A DNA stretch of 64,000 bases, taken from positions 1-64,000 of the forward strand of contig NZ_LOJJ01000009.1 of NCBI RefSeq assembly GCF_001595985.1, read 5' to 3'. Source of the stretch: Polynucleobacter sinensis. GTDB lineage: Bacteria; Pseudomonadota; Gammaproteobacteria; Burkholderiales; Burkholderiaceae. The notes beneath the pieces are model-generated. The model did no database searches, was not told where the DNA came from, and saw only the letters and a program-made list of their open reading frames with translations. Both the position numbers and the translations under genes were made by a program. Positions 26,903-35,729 of this stretch are shown here, in pieces. How positions within the stretch are numbered: the stretch's first letter is position 1; the number at the start of each line of letters is the position of its first letter.

Positions 26903-27556
26903 ATGAAAAAATACTTTATTGCAGGGATTTTGGTCTGGGCACCAATGTCAATCACGATTTGGGTGATTGCTTGGGGCCTGGGGCTGCTCGACGGTGTTTT
27001 TGGTTCAGTAATGCATGCCATTATTGCGGTGTTCCCTAATCAATTTGCTGGCGATTTGCAACATTTCCGCGAATTACCTGGTGTTGGCATACTGATTGTC
27101 ATTTCAGTCATTATGTTGACCGGCCTTCTAGCCATTAGTTTTGCAGGGCAGTGGTGGACGAAGGTATGGGATCGCTTTATGAATCGCATCCCCATTGTGC
27201 GCTCCATTTATTCTAGCGTTCAACAAGTTTCATCTACTTTATTTTCTGGCAGCGGTCAGGCATTTAGTAAGGCTTTGTTAATTCGCTACCCGCATGCTGA
27301 TTCGTGGGCAATTGCATTTCAGACGGGTATTCCAGCAAAAGAGGTAGCAGCAAAGTTGGGTGAAGATTACGTCAACGTGTTTTTACCTACAACGCCGAAT
27401 CCCACCTCAGGATTTTTTATGATTGTGCCTCGTGCTCACACGATCGAATTAGAGATGAGTGTTGAAGAGGCGCTTAAGCATATTGTTTCAATGGGATCTG
27501 TTCCTCCCACCAGTTCAACTGGTTTGACTGCCATTCAGTCGAGCCATCATTTTTGA
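26903..27556 (+). CDS. DUF502 family membrane protein
   Basis: 217 residues. Two transmembrane segments, about 5–30 and 60–85, flank a short loop; a soluble C-terminal domain follows with R-I-P-I-V-R-S-I-Y-S-S-V-Q-Q-V, T-P-N-P-T-S-G-F-F and the E-M-S-V-E-E-A-L-K end. These are the DUF502 hallmarks. The family is widespread and uncharacterised. In betaproteobacteria it commonly precedes aspS, as here, 16 bases apart. Confidence 0.92.
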   Translation: MKKYFIAGILVWAPMSITIWVIAWGLGLLDGVFGSVMHAIIAVFPNQFAGDLQHFRELPGVGILIVISVIMLTGLLAISFAGQWWTKVWDRFMNRIPIVRSIYSSVQQVSSTLFSGSGQAFSKALLIRYPHADSWAIAFQTGIPAKEVAAKLGEDYVNVFLPTTPNPTSGFFMIVPRAHTIELEMSVEEALKHIVSMGSVPPTSSTGLTAIQSSHHF

Positions 27557-27572
27557 TTTATAGGAAATTGTT

Positions 27573-29372
27573 ATGTCGATGCGAAGCCATACTTGTGGTC
27601 AGGTAACAGAATCACTCATTGGTAAGGAAGTTACTCTTTCTGGTTGGGTGAATCGTCGCCGCGACCATGGCGGTGTGATCTTTATTGATTTACGTGATCA
27701 TCAAGGTTTTGTGCAAGTAGTATGCGACCCTGATCGCCCAGAAATGTTTGCCTTAGCAGAGCAGGTTCGCAATGAGTTTTGTATTCAGATTAAAGGTTTG
27801 GTGCGCGCGCGCCCTGCTGGTACTGAAAACAATGATCTCGTTAGCGGCAAGGTTGAAATTCTTTGTCATAGTCTTGTGATATTGAATGCTTCTATTACGC
27901 CCCCATTTCAATTGGAAGATGAAAATCTTTCTGAAACAACCCGTTTAACCCATCGTGTATTAGATTTGCGTCGCCCTCAGATGCAAAAAAATCTGCGCCT
28001 GCGTTACAACGTTGCAATGGAGTGTCGCCGCTATTTAGATGCCGCAGGCTTTATTGACATTGAAACTCCGATGTTGACGAAGAGTACGCCAGAAGGTGCG
28101 CGTGATTACTTGGTACCTTCGCGTGTTCATGATGGTCAGTTTTTTGCTTTACCTCAATCTCCACAACTCTTTAAGCAATTATTGATGGTGGCTGGTTTTG
28201 ATCGCTATTACCAAATTACAAAGTGCTTCCGTGATGAGGATTTGCGCGCCGATCGTCAACCTGAATTTACTCAGATTGACTGTGAAACTGCTTTCTTAAG
28301 CGAGTTAGAAATTCGCGAATTATTTGAAAACATGATTCGTCATATTTTCAAAACCACAATGAATGTTGAATTACCAAATCCATTCCCAACCATGCCTTAT
28401 TCCGAAGGTATGGCACGTTTTGGTTCTGACAAGCCAGATTTGCGTGTGAATTTTGAGTTCACCGAATTGACTGACTTAATGAAAGATGTGGACTTTAAGG
28501 TCTTCTCTGGAGCGGCTAATCAAGTTGGTGGTCGCGTAGTGGGTCTTTGTGTTCCTGGTGGCGCTGAGATTAGTCGTAGTGAAATCGATGACTACACTCA
28601 GTTTGTCAGTATCTACGGCGCCAAAGGCTTGGCGTGGATTAAAGTCAACTCGGTTGCTGAGGGTCGCAATGGTCTGCAGTCTCCCATTGTGAAGAATTTG
28701 CATGATGCGGCAATTGAGGGTATTTTGAAGCGCACTGGCGCTAAAGATGGTGACATTATTTTCTTTGGCGCTGATAAAGAAAAAGTCGTTAATGATGCGA
28801 TTGGTAATTTGCGCTTAAAGATTGGTCATTCCACTTGGGGTAAAGAGCATGGCTTATCAACCGAGGGTTGGAAGCCATTGTGGGTTGTTGATTTCCCTAT
28901 GTTTGAATACGATGATGACAATGCCCGTTGGGTTGCCTGCCATCATCCATTTACGAGTCCTAAAGATGAACACATGCAGTATTTGGAATCTGATCCAGGC
29001 AAGTGTTTGGCTAAAGCCTATGACATGGTTCTTAACGGTAGCGAGATTGGCGGCGGCTCCGTCCGTATTCATCAAGAGGTAGTTCAGAGCCAAGTATTTC
29101 GTGCACTGAAAATTGGCGCTGAAGAGGCTCAAGCCAAGTTTGGATTCTTATTGGATGCTTTGCAGTATGGCGCCCCTCCACATGGCGGTATTGCATTTGG
29201 CCTTGATCGCATCGTCACAATGATGACTGGTGCCGAATCGATTCGTGATGTGATTGCTTTCCCTAAAACACAACGCGCGCAATGCTTGTTGACTCAAGCT
29301 CCTAGTCCTGTTGATGAGCGTCAATTGCGAGAGTTGCATATTCGCTTGCGTCAAGCCACTCCAGCTGCATAA
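27573..29372 (+). CDS. aspS: aspartate–tRNA ligase, bacterial type
   Basis: 599 residues. An OB-fold anticodon domain (about 1–105, [11 protein letters not shown]) is followed by a class II catalytic core with motif 1 (F-I-D-I-E-T-P), motif 2 (R-C-F-R-D-E-D) and motif 3 (G-G-I-A-F-G-L-D-R), interrupted by the bacterial GAD insertion (about 290–420). Many betaproteobacterial AspRS enzymes are non-discriminating and also charge tRNA-Asn; which kind this is cannot be read reliably here. The stop is in the same frame as the following nudB. Confidence 0.96.
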   Translation: MSMRSHTCGQVTESLIGKEVTLSGWVNRRRDHGGVIFIDLRDHQGFVQVVCDPDRPEMFALAEQVRNEFCIQIKGLVRARPAGTENNDLVSGKVEILCHSLVILNASITPPFQLEDENLSETTRLTHRVLDLRRPQMQKNLRLRYNVAMECRRYLDAAGFIDIETPMLTKSTPEGARDYLVPSRVHDGQFFALPQSPQLFKQLLMVAGFDRYYQITKCFRDEDLRADRQPEFTQIDCETAFLSELEIRELFENMIRHIFKTTMNVELPNPFPTMPYSEGMARFGSDKPDLRVNFEFTELTDLMKDVDFKVFSGAANQVGGRVVGLCVPGGAEISRSEIDDYTQFVSIYGAKGLAWIKVNSVAEGRNGLQSPIVKNLHDAAIEGILKRTGAKDGDIIFFGADKEKVVNDAIGNLRLKIGHSTWGKEHGLSTEGWKPLWVVDFPMFEYDDDNARWVACHHPFTSPKDEHMQYLESDPGKCLAKAYDMVLNGSEIGGGSVRIHQEVVQSQVFRALKIGAEEAQAKFGFLLDALQYGAPPHGGIAFGLDRIVTMMTGAESIRDVIAFPKTQRAQCLLTQAPSPVDERQLRELHIRLRQATPAA

Positions 29373-29378
29373 AGCATC

Positions 29379-29822
29379 TTGAAGATCCCCATCTCGGTTT
29401 TGGTTGTTATCTATAAATCGAATGGGGAGGTCTTATTGATAGAGCGGGCTGATAAAGCCAATTTCTGGCAGTCAGTTACTGGCAGTCTCGATTCTTCTGA
29501 TGAGGATCTTAGTTTGGCTGCTGCGCGAGAGGTGCATGAGGAGACGGGAATTGATGTTAAGCTCCTGCCCTCAGAGTCTTTGCAAAATATGCATCACCAG
29601 ATTGAGTATGAGATTTATCCTCAATGGCGCCATCGTTATGCTCCTGGTGTAACTCGCAATACAGAACATTGGTTCTCATTGCGAGTGCCCGATACAACTC
29701 AAATTACTTTGGCTCCTAGAGAGCATGTTGCTTACCAGTGGTTACCATACGCAGAGGCAGCAAAAGCCTGCTTCTCCCAAAGTAACGGAGAGGCAATCTT
29801 AAAACTCTTTTCAGCAGTCTAA
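29379..29822 (+). CDS. nudB: dihydroneopterin triphosphate diphosphatase (Nudix)
   Basis: 147 residues from TTG. The first residues K-I-P-I-S-V-L-V-V-I-Y match the conserved NudB start, and no ATG is available, so the rare start is accepted. The Nudix box G-S-L-x5-E-D-L-x3-A-x-R-E-V-H-E-E-T-G-I is intact apart from a Ser/Asp-rich lead. The enzyme removes pyrophosphate from dihydroneopterin triphosphate in folate synthesis. It begins six bases after the aspS stop and in the same frame, an unusual junction. Confidence 0.88.
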   Translation: MKIPISVLVVIYKSNGEVLLIERADKANFWQSVTGSLDSSDEDLSLAAAREVHEETGIDVKLLPSESLQNMHHQIEYEIYPQWRHRYAPGVTRNTEHWFSLRVPDTTQITLAPREHVAYQWLPYAEAAKACFSQSNGEAILKLFSAV

Positions 29823-29846
29823 GACGGAAGTGTCTAAGATAGAGTG

Positions 29847-31670
29847 ATGAGACATTCATCCAGCCAACATCATGCAGCAGTAGATTCAAGCCCATCCCGT
29901 GGTAGCGATTGGAAAGTGATCCGCGATCTCCTTCCATATTTATTGGAATACAAGTTTCGAGTTGCAATTGCTCTAACTTGTCTGATAGCCGCCAAGGTCG
30001 CCAATCTGGGTATTCCAATTTTGATGAAGCAATTAATTGATGCTCTCAATATCAAAGCGAATTCCCCGCAAGCCCTATTGGTAGTGCCAGCCGGCTTGAT
30101 TCTTGCCTATGGCCTCTTAAGAATATCTGCCTCTCTATTTACGGAGCTACGAGAATCTCTTTTCGCGCGCGTGACTCAAAATGCGGTTCGCAAAGTGGCG
30201 CTCCAAGTGTTTGAGCACTTGCATGCGCTCGCCTTGAGTTTTCACTTAGCTCGTCAAACAGGGGGTGTGAGCCGAGATATTGAGCGTGGCACTCGTGGTA
30301 TTCAGTCACTGATTTCATATTCGCTTTACAGCATTTTGCCGACCCTGATTGAGTTTCTTTTAGTGCTCGGTTATTTTGCTTACGCATACGATATTTGGTT
30401 TGCCGCCATTACCTTTACTGCTTTGGTGCTTTACATTAGTTTTACAGTTGTCGTGACAGAATGGCGTACGCACTTTCGTCGCACCATGAACGATATGGAT
30501 TCGAAGGCTAATCAAAAAGCGATTGATTCACTACTCAACTTCGAGACGGTGAAATATTTTGGTAATGAGGCCTTTGAGGCGAGTCGTTACGATCAAAATT
30601 TAGTGCGCTATCAAGCCGCTGCCGTAAAGTCTCAAAAATCCCTCGCGATCTTGAATTTTGGCCAGCAAACTATTATCGCAGTTGGGTTAATGATGATCTT
30701 GTGGCGCGCTACCCTAGGTGTAATTGATGGGTCGATGACCTTGGGTGATCTGGTGCTAGTAAATACTTTGATGATCCAGTTATATATTCCACTCAATTTC
30801 TTGGGGGTGATTTATCGAGAAATTAAACAGGCTCTCACTGATATGGATCGGATGTTTTCTCTTCTGAATACTGAGAAAGAGATTGCTGATGCGCCAAACG
30901 CAAAGCCATTACACATTACTAATCAAGGGCGTGGACCAGAAGTACGATTTGAGCATGTCTCATTTCACTATGATGCTAAGCGAGAAATATTGCGTGACGT
31001 AAGCTTTAACATTCCAGCAGGAACAATTACTGCTGTGGTGGGTCAGAGTGGGGCGGGTAAGAGTACTTTAGCGCGTTTGCTCTTTCGATTTTATGACGTA
31101 CAGTCCGGCAAGATCTTGATTGATGATCAAAATATTCAGGATGTTACTCAGGCGAGTTTGCGTAAGGCTATTGGCATCGTGCCGCAAGATACCGTGCTCT
31201 TTAATGACACCATTGGTTACAACATTGCCTACGGAAACCCAAATGCCTCTATAGAGGAGGTACATGAGGCAGCGCGTGCCGCGCAAATTGATCGTTTTAT
31301 TCAACACCTTCCAGATGGATATGACACGCAGGTTGGCGAGCGGGGGTTAAAGTTGTCCGGTGGTGAAAAACAAAGGGTGGCGATTGCACGTACTTTATTA
31401 AAGAAACCCGCAATGTTAATTTTTGATGAGGCTACCTCAGCATTAGACTCCAAAACAGAGCGCGCATTTCAGGACGAGTTGCTTGGGCTTGCAAAAAATC
31501 GGACCACTTTAATTATTGCTCATCGCCTCTCAACGATTGTTCATGCCGATCAAATTTTAGTCATGGACCATGGTTGCATCGTGGAGCGTGGTACACATGT
31601 CGAGCTTTTGGCGGCTGGTGGCCGCTATGCTGAAATGTGGCAGATGCAAGAGCGCGCCACACTTGATTAG
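29847..31670 (+). CDS. ABC transporter, fused permease–ATPase (Atm1/HMT1-like)
   Basis: 607 residues from ATG; a GTG directly upstream is an equally possible start. Six transmembrane helices occupy about 35–320, with the P-Q-A and L-N-F-E-T-V-K-Y-F-G-N-E motifs typical of the Atm1/ABCB7 group. The nucleotide-binding domain has G-Q-S-G-A-G-K-S-T, L-S-G-G-E-K-Q-R and L-I-F-D-E-A-T-S-A-L-D. Bacterial Atm1-type exporters move glutathione conjugates or related thiol compounds and may protect against heavy metals. The immediate neighbours nudB and glycerate kinase give no functional hint. Confidence 0.9.
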   Translation: MRHSSSQHHAAVDSSPSRGSDWKVIRDLLPYLLEYKFRVAIALTCLIAAKVANLGIPILMKQLIDALNIKANSPQALLVVPAGLILAYGLLRISASLFTELRESLFARVTQNAVRKVALQVFEHLHALALSFHLARQTGGVSRDIERGTRGIQSLISYSLYSILPTLIEFLLVLGYFAYAYDIWFAAITFTALVLYISFTVVVTEWRTHFRRTMNDMDSKANQKAIDSLLNFETVKYFGNEAFEASRYDQNLVRYQAAAVKSQKSLAILNFGQQTIIAVGLMMILWRATLGVIDGSMTLGDLVLVNTLMIQLYIPLNFLGVIYREIKQALTDMDRMFSLLNTEKEIADAPNAKPLHITNQGRGPEVRFEHVSFHYDAKREILRDVSFNIPAGTITAVVGQSGAGKSTLARLLFRFYDVQSGKILIDDQNIQDVTQASLRKAIGIVPQDTVLFNDTIGYNIAYGNPNASIEEVHEAARAAQIDRFIQHLPDGYDTQVGERGLKLSGGEKQRVAIARTLLKKPAMLIFDEATSALDSKTERAFQDELLGLAKNRTTLIIAHRLSTIVHADQILVMDHGCIVERGTHVELLAAGGRYAEMWQMQERATLD

Positions 31671-31679
31671 AATATTCCG

Positions 31680-33005
31680 ATGAGACATCAAGAGACTATT
31701 CTTAAAAATGCATTTGCGGCCGCTTTGGCAGTTGCTGATCCTAAGAAAATTGTTCCAGAGTATCTAAGTACTATTTTTCCTGTTGGGCAAGAGCCCAAAG
31801 GAAGATGTTTGGTGGTGGGTGCGGGCAAGGCTAGTGCCGCTATGGCTAGCGCGCTGGAGTCTTATGCAACAGTGTATTGGCCACAAGTGCGCTTGGAAGG
31901 CGTGGTATTAACTCGCTATGGACACCGCTCCCCAACAAGTCATCTGAAAATTATCGAGGCAGGTCATCCAGTGCCAGACCAAGCCGGCATGGATGGCGCC
32001 AAAGAAATATTTCGCCTGGTGAGCGCATTAAAGCAAAATGATGTTTTGATTGCCCTCATCTCTGGGGGCGGGTCTAGCTTGCTCACCTTGCCTCAGAATG
32101 GTATTTCGATTGCGGACATGCGCCAGACTACAGAGGCTTTATTGCGTTCGGGCGCGCCAATCGAAGAGATGAACATTATTCGCAAGCATTTATCAGCGAT
32201 CCAGGGTGGCAATTTAGCCAGAGTAGCCATGGCGAATGGCGCGCGAGTTGAGGCCTTATTAATCTCCGATGTCACTGGAGATTTGCCATCAGATATTGCT
32301 AGCGGTCCTTGTGCTCCTGACTATTCAACTTACCAAGATGCTTTAGATATTTTTTCTAAATATCAACTGGGCGAAGGATCGATCCCCGAGACAGTGCTGC
32401 AACATTTGCGCCGAGGGGTGGCTGGAGAGATTCCGGAGACATTAAAAGAGACAGATCTAAGGAATGCCCAAGTACGTAATCATGTGATTGCTACTGCATA
32501 CAAGAGCCTTGAGGCGGCTGCGGCATATATTAGAACGCAAGGATATGAACCCGTGATCCTGGGCGACACTATCACCGGTGAAGCTCAGGATGTGGGCGTT
32601 GATCAGGCGACCCTAGCTCGTGAATATTCGCTTGGAAGTCAGGCCACCAAGTTGCCCTTGGCCTTGATTTCTGGTGGGGAGTGTACCGTCACTTTGCCAA
32701 AAGGGATTCAAGGGCGTGGAGGTCGTTGCAGCGAATTTCTCTTAGCCCTATTTAATGCTACAGATGGTATGAATAATATTTCCGCTTTAGCTGCAGACAC
32801 TGATGGCATAGACGGTAGTGAAAAAAATGCTGGTGCATGGTTTACTCCACTAGTTCGAAAGCTGTCTCAGGAGCAGGTTCTACTTCCTAAGAAATACTTG
32901 TTAGAGCATGATTGTTATGGTTTTTTTGCCCAACTGAATGCTTTAGTAGAAACTGGCCCTACACTGACCAATGTGAATGATTTCCGCATCATCTTGCTTG
33001 ATTGA
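31680..33005 (+). CDS. glycerate 2-kinase, MOFRL family
   Basis: 441 residues. N-terminal DUF4147 domain with V-V-G-A-G-K-A-S-A-A-M-A, G-H-P-V-P-D and S-G-G-G-S-S-L-L, then the C-terminal MOFRL domain with L-I-S-G-G-E-C-T-V-T and the block A-A-D-T-D-G-I-D-G. The enzyme phosphorylates glycerate, usually at C2; older annotation calls it hydroxypyruvate reductase (TtuD). It lies nine bases after the ABC gene and 12 before pyrC. Confidence 0.9.
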   Translation: MRHQETILKNAFAAALAVADPKKIVPEYLSTIFPVGQEPKGRCLVVGAGKASAAMASALESYATVYWPQVRLEGVVLTRYGHRSPTSHLKIIEAGHPVPDQAGMDGAKEIFRLVSALKQNDVLIALISGGGSSLLTLPQNGISIADMRQTTEALLRSGAPIEEMNIIRKHLSAIQGGNLARVAMANGARVEALLISDVTGDLPSDIASGPCAPDYSTYQDALDIFSKYQLGEGSIPETVLQHLRRGVAGEIPETLKETDLRNAQVRNHVIATAYKSLEAAAAYIRTQGYEPVILGDTITGEAQDVGVDQATLAREYSLGSQATKLPLALISGGECTVTLPKGIQGRGGRCSEFLLALFNATDGMNNISALAADTDGIDGSEKNAGAWFTPLVRKLSQEQVLLPKKYLLEHDCYGFFAQLNALVETGPTLTNVNDFRIILLD

Positions 33006-33017
33006 GATCTTATAAAT

Positions 33018-34076
33018 ATGCCTACTACTACAACCCAAATTCAACTGCTTCAGCCAGATGACTGGCATTTACATATTCGTGATGGTGAGGTCATGAAGGA
33101 TGTATTGGCCGATACCGCACGTCAATTTGCACGTGCCATCATCATGCCGAACTTGAAGCCACCAGTGACTACCGTGAGTTTAGCAAGTGCCTACCGTGCT
33201 CGAATTGAAGCAAATCTTAAATCTCTTGGTATCAGTGACTTCACGCCGCTAATGACTTTGTATCTTACTGACAATACTTCTGCAGATGAGGTGCGCAAAG
33301 CAAAGGCCGAAGGTATTGCTGCTTTCAAGCTTTATCCCGCAGGCGCGACTACTAATAGTGATGCTGGCGTTAGTGATATCAAGCGGTGCCATAGTGCTTT
33401 AGAAGCAATGCAGGCAGTGGGTATGCCCTTATTGGTTCATGGAGAGGTGACTAGTTCTGAAATTGACATCTTTGATCGTGAGGCAGTCTTTATTGATCAG
33501 GTTCTAGAGCCTCTACGTCAAAATTTTCCTGAGCTGAAGATTGTGTTTGAGCACATTACTACGAAGCAGGCTGCTCATTATGTGAGAGATGCGCAAACGG
33601 GTGGTAAAAATATTTTGGCTGCGACGATTACTCCGCAGCATTTGCTCATGAACCGCAACGCGATTTTTGCTGGCGGTATTCGCCCTCATAATTATTGCCT
33701 GCCGGTTTTAAAACGCGAAGAGCATCGTCTTGCTTTAATCGATGTGGCTACTAGTGGTAATTCGAGATTTTTCTTGGGTACTGATAGCGCGCCGCATGCA
33801 AAGGGCGCCAAAGAGGCCGCTTGTGGTTGTGCCGGATGCTATAGCGCATTCAATGCCTTGGGCTTATATGCTGAAGCATTTGAAAGCGTTGGTAAGTTAG
33901 ATAAGTTAGAGGGTTTTGCTAGCCTCTTTGGACCAGATTTTTACTCATTACCGCGTAATACCAAGACGGTTACTTTGGTAAAGCAGGCGCAAAACATTCC
34001 AGCGGAATTGCCTTTGGGTGATGCCACTATCGTGCCTTTGCGCGCTGGCGAAACTATTGCTTGGACCCTCGCCTAA
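33018..34076 (+). CDS. pyrC: dihydroorotase
   Basis: 352 residues, the type found in E. coli. Metal ligands appear in [10 protein letters not shown] (about 14–22), the lysine to be carboxylated in [10 protein letters not shown], and later H-G-E-V, E-H-I-T-T and G-T-D-S-A-P-H. It cyclises carbamoyl aspartate to dihydroorotate in pyrimidine synthesis. It ends about 42 bases before an 11-base inverted repeat at the RNase P RNA start. Confidence 0.96.
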   Translation: MPTTTTQIQLLQPDDWHLHIRDGEVMKDVLADTARQFARAIIMPNLKPPVTTVSLASAYRARIEANLKSLGISDFTPLMTLYLTDNTSADEVRKAKAEGIAAFKLYPAGATTNSDAGVSDIKRCHSALEAMQAVGMPLLVHGEVTSSEIDIFDREAVFIDQVLEPLRQNFPELKIVFEHITTKQAAHYVRDAQTGGKNILAATITPQHLLMNRNAIFAGGIRPHNYCLPVLKREEHRLALIDVATSGNSRFFLGTDSAPHAKGAKEAACGCAGCYSAFNALGLYAEAFESVGKLDKLEGFASLFGPDFYSLPRNTKTVTLVKQAQNIPAELPLGDATIVPLRAGETIAWTLA

Positions 34077-34118
34077 GCCATTCTATTTTTCTCTAGATAG
34101 CGTTTTCCAAACTAAATT

Positions 34119-34148
34119 TCTGCGACTGCGTTAGACTGCAGTCGCAGA
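34119..34148. repeat. 11-base perfect inverted repeat at the rnpB 5' end
   Basis: Arms TCTGCGACTGC (34119–34129) and GCAGTCGCAGA (34138–34148) around an eight-base loop. No T-run follows. The right arm overlaps the first strand of the RNase P RNA helix P1, so in a read-through transcript the two pairings compete. Confidence 0.7.
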
Positions 34149-34450
34149 GTCAATTAGGCAATCGCCGCCTCTTTATTGAGGGGGAGGAAAGTCCGGACTC
34201 CATAGGGTAGGGTGATGGCTAACGGCCATCCACGGTAACGTGAGGAATAGGGCCACAGAGACGAGCGTATTTAGTTACGGTGAAACGCGGTAACCTCCAC
34301 CTGGAGCAATCCCAAGTAAGCAGACGATGAGGCGACCCGCTGAGTCTGCGGGTAGGGAGCTTGAGCCGTCAGGTAACTGCCGGCCTAGAGGAATGATTGC
34401 CCCTAGATGCGAATCTAGGCGACAGAATCCGGCTTATCGATTGACTCTGC
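34144..34450 (+). ncRNA. rnpB: RNase P RNA, class A
   Basis: The conserved P4 strand G-A-G-G-A-A-A-G-T-C-C-G-G-A-C-T-C at 34184–34200 and its partner A-C-A-G-A-A-T-C-C-G-G-C-T-T-A at 34422–34435 identify the RNA. Helix P1 is formed by GCAGAGTCAAT (34144–34154) and ATTGACTCTGC (34440–34450), which sets both ends to within a few bases. The internal hairpin CCTAGATgcgaATCTAGG near 34402 fits a peripheral helix. It is the catalytic subunit that matures tRNA 5' ends. No intrinsic terminator follows; the 3' end abuts the stop of a convergent gene. Confidence 0.95.
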
Positions 34451-34452
34451 AC

Positions 34453-34875
34453 TTATTCCGCAATGATCTCAACGCTATAGCTCAGCTCTGCTGTTTTTGC
34501 GAGCATAGTGGTAGCCGAGCAGTATTTCTCATGGGATAGCTTGACCGCACGTTCTACCTTTGCGGGATCTAACTCTTTGCCTTTAACCTGAAAATGCAGG
34601 TTAATTTTGGTGAAGACTTTGGGGTCTTCGGTGGCGCGTTCAGCCTTTAGATTGACATTGCAGCCGCTGACGGCCTGCCGGGATCTTTGTAGTATTAGCA
34701 CCACATCGAATGCAGAGCAGCCCCCAGCCCCAGCTAAAAGGAGTTCCATAGGTCTTGGAGCCAGATTTCTGCCGCCAGCCTCGGGTGCCCCATCCATATT
34801 TACTAGATGGCCGCTGCCAGTTTCTGCAGAAAAAGCCATGCCATCGGCGCCCAACCAGGAAACTTTACATTCCAT
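34453..34875 (-). CDS. OsmC/Ohr family protein
   Basis: 140 residues. The family blocks are present: a strand-rich start, P-M-E-L-L-L-A-G-A-G-G-C-S-A-F-D-V (peroxidatic Cys about 53), a charged helix, and the second cysteine in H-E-K-Y-C-S-A-T (about 117). Such proteins reduce organic or lipid hydroperoxides, or in the YhfA branch have an unknown role. Its stop lies two bases from the end of rnpB, transcribed toward it. Confidence 0.88.
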   Translation of the reverse strand: MECKVSWLGADGMAFSAETGSGHLVNMDGAPEAGGRNLAPRPMELLLAGAGGCSAFDVVLILQRSRQAVSGCNVNLKAERATEDPKVFTKINLHFQVKGKELDPAKVERAVKLSHEKYCSATTMLAKTAELSYSVEIIAE

Positions 34876-34996
34876 ATTAGTGATCCCTAACTTCTAAAAT
34901 TAATCAATATTATCAATAGTTTACCAATTTATCTGCGATTTAGGCGCCTACTTTTTTGACAAAAAGAAGACAAAATCTTGATTTTGGTCAATTTTC

Positions 34997-35025
34997 TTGC
35001 ATTGCACCATATTTCTAGATACAAT
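34997..35025 (+). promoter_or_regulatory. sigma70-type promoter of the candidate sRNA
   Basis: TTGCAT (34997–35002) and TACAAT (35020–35025) with exactly 17 bases between; predicted start near 35032. It is the best match to the sigma70 consensus I saw in the window. Confidence 0.7.
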
Positions 35026-35031
35026 AACCAC

Positions 35032-35133
35032 ATTGGTAGTCAGTCTTCTGTATGAGATTGATGTTCCTCCCAGTGTCTCCTCCACTTAAACATAGGTGGA
35101 TTCCAACCCAGGACTCGTTCCTGGGTTTTTTTT
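35032..35133 (+). ncRNA. candidate small RNA or rplM attenuator leader
   Basis: About 102 bases between a 17-spaced promoter and an intrinsic terminator. Predicted pairing: a first hairpin with arms TCAGTCT (35040–35046) and AGATTGA (35055–35061), a second with arms TCCAC (35081–35085) and GTGGA (35096–35100), then the terminator hairpin. Between the first two lies a C-rich stretch holding CCTCC at 35066–35070 and CTCCTCC at 35077–35083, both complementary to Shine-Dalgarno sequences. That layout is like trans-acting sRNAs with anti-SD motifs. I do not recognise a named family. It could instead be a terminated leader of the rplM message. Confidence 0.6.
35105..35133 (+). terminator. intrinsic terminator of the candidate sRNA
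   Basis: Arms AACCCAGGA (35105–35113) and TCCTGGGTT (35119–35127) pair perfectly over nine bases around a five-base loop, followed by eight Ts (35126–35133). Confidence 0.92.
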
Positions 35134-35157
35134 AGGTTACAATTCAAGGCTTTACTG

Positions 35158-35191
35158 AATTACCGAACCAGTCAGCGGTAATTGTTTTACC
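35158..35191 (+). promoter_or_regulatory. competing hairpins in the rplM upstream region
   Basis: AATTACCG (35158–35165) pairs with CGGTAATT (35176–35183) over eight bases. The right arm can alternatively pair further on, GGTAA (35177–35181) with TTACC (35187–35191). The two structures exclude each other, as in leader switches. Autoregulation by L13 is one possibility. Confidence 0.4.
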
Positions 35192-35249
35192 AGTTGGATT
35201 ACAGAAACTGCGAGCTTGCAAACATAAGCAGGGCCAAGGTGGATGAAAT

Positions 35250-35278
35250 TTGATTGGAGTAATTTTTTTGACTATAAC
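35250..35278 (+). promoter_or_regulatory. possible rplM-proximal promoter
   Basis: TTGATT (35250–35255) and TATAAC (35273–35278) with a 17-base spacer. Predicted start near 35285 would leave only about seven bases before the rplM ATG, so either the message is almost leaderless or the match is fortuitous. Confidence 0.35.
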
Positions 35279-35291
35279 AATTTGAGAAATC

Positions 35292-35720
35292 ATGAAAACT
35301 TTTTCTGCAAAATCCCATGAGGTAGTGCATGAATGGTTCGTGATTGACGCTACGGACAAAGTCCTCGGTCGTGTCGCCAGTGAAGTGGCACTCCGTCTAC
35401 GCGGCAAGCACAAGCCTGAATACACCCCACACGTTGATACCGGCGACTTCATTGTTGTCATCAACTCTTCTAAGCTGCGTGTTACAGGCACAAAAGGCTT
35501 GAACAAAATTTATTACCGTCACAGCGGATACCCAGGTGGTATTAGCTCGACTAACTTCGACAAGATGCAAGATCGTTTCCCAGGTCGCGCTTTGGAGAAG
35601 GCTGTGAAAGGTATGTTGCCAAAAGGCCCACTAGGCTATGCCATGATCAAGAAATTGAAAGTCTACGGCGACGCCAATCATCCGCATGCGGCTCAGCAGC
35701 CCAAAGCGTTAGAGATTTAA
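35292..35720 (+). CDS. rplM: 50S ribosomal protein L13
   Basis: 142 residues, the normal bacterial length. Recognisable segments are [30 protein letters not shown], and [13 protein letters not shown]. It is an early-assembling large-subunit protein and heads the conserved rplM–rpsI operon, nine bases before rpsI. Only a weak GAG-type ribosome site precedes the ATG. Confidence 0.97.
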   Translation: MKTFSAKSHEVVHEWFVIDATDKVLGRVASEVALRLRGKHKPEYTPHVDTGDFIVVINSSKLRVTGTKGLNKIYYRHSGYPGGISSTNFDKMQDRFPGRALEKAVKGMLPKGPLGYAMIKKLKVYGDANHPHAAQQPKALEI

Positions 35721-35729
35721 GGAAACCAA

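Larger units (their letters stand above)
34876..35291. other. 416-base interval upstream of rplM
   Basis: No protein gene is seen. From left to right it holds the start region of the osmC-like gene, a strong sigma70-like promoter (34997–35025), a candidate small RNA ending in an intrinsic terminator (35032–35133), competing hairpins (35158–35191) and a second promoter-like pair (35250–35278) just ahead of rplM. These are listed separately. Confidence 0.6.

Noticed and set aside
35138..35143. TACAAT as a -10 box for rplM just after the terminator
   Set aside because: No acceptable -35 at 16–18 bases; the region upstream is the terminator itself.
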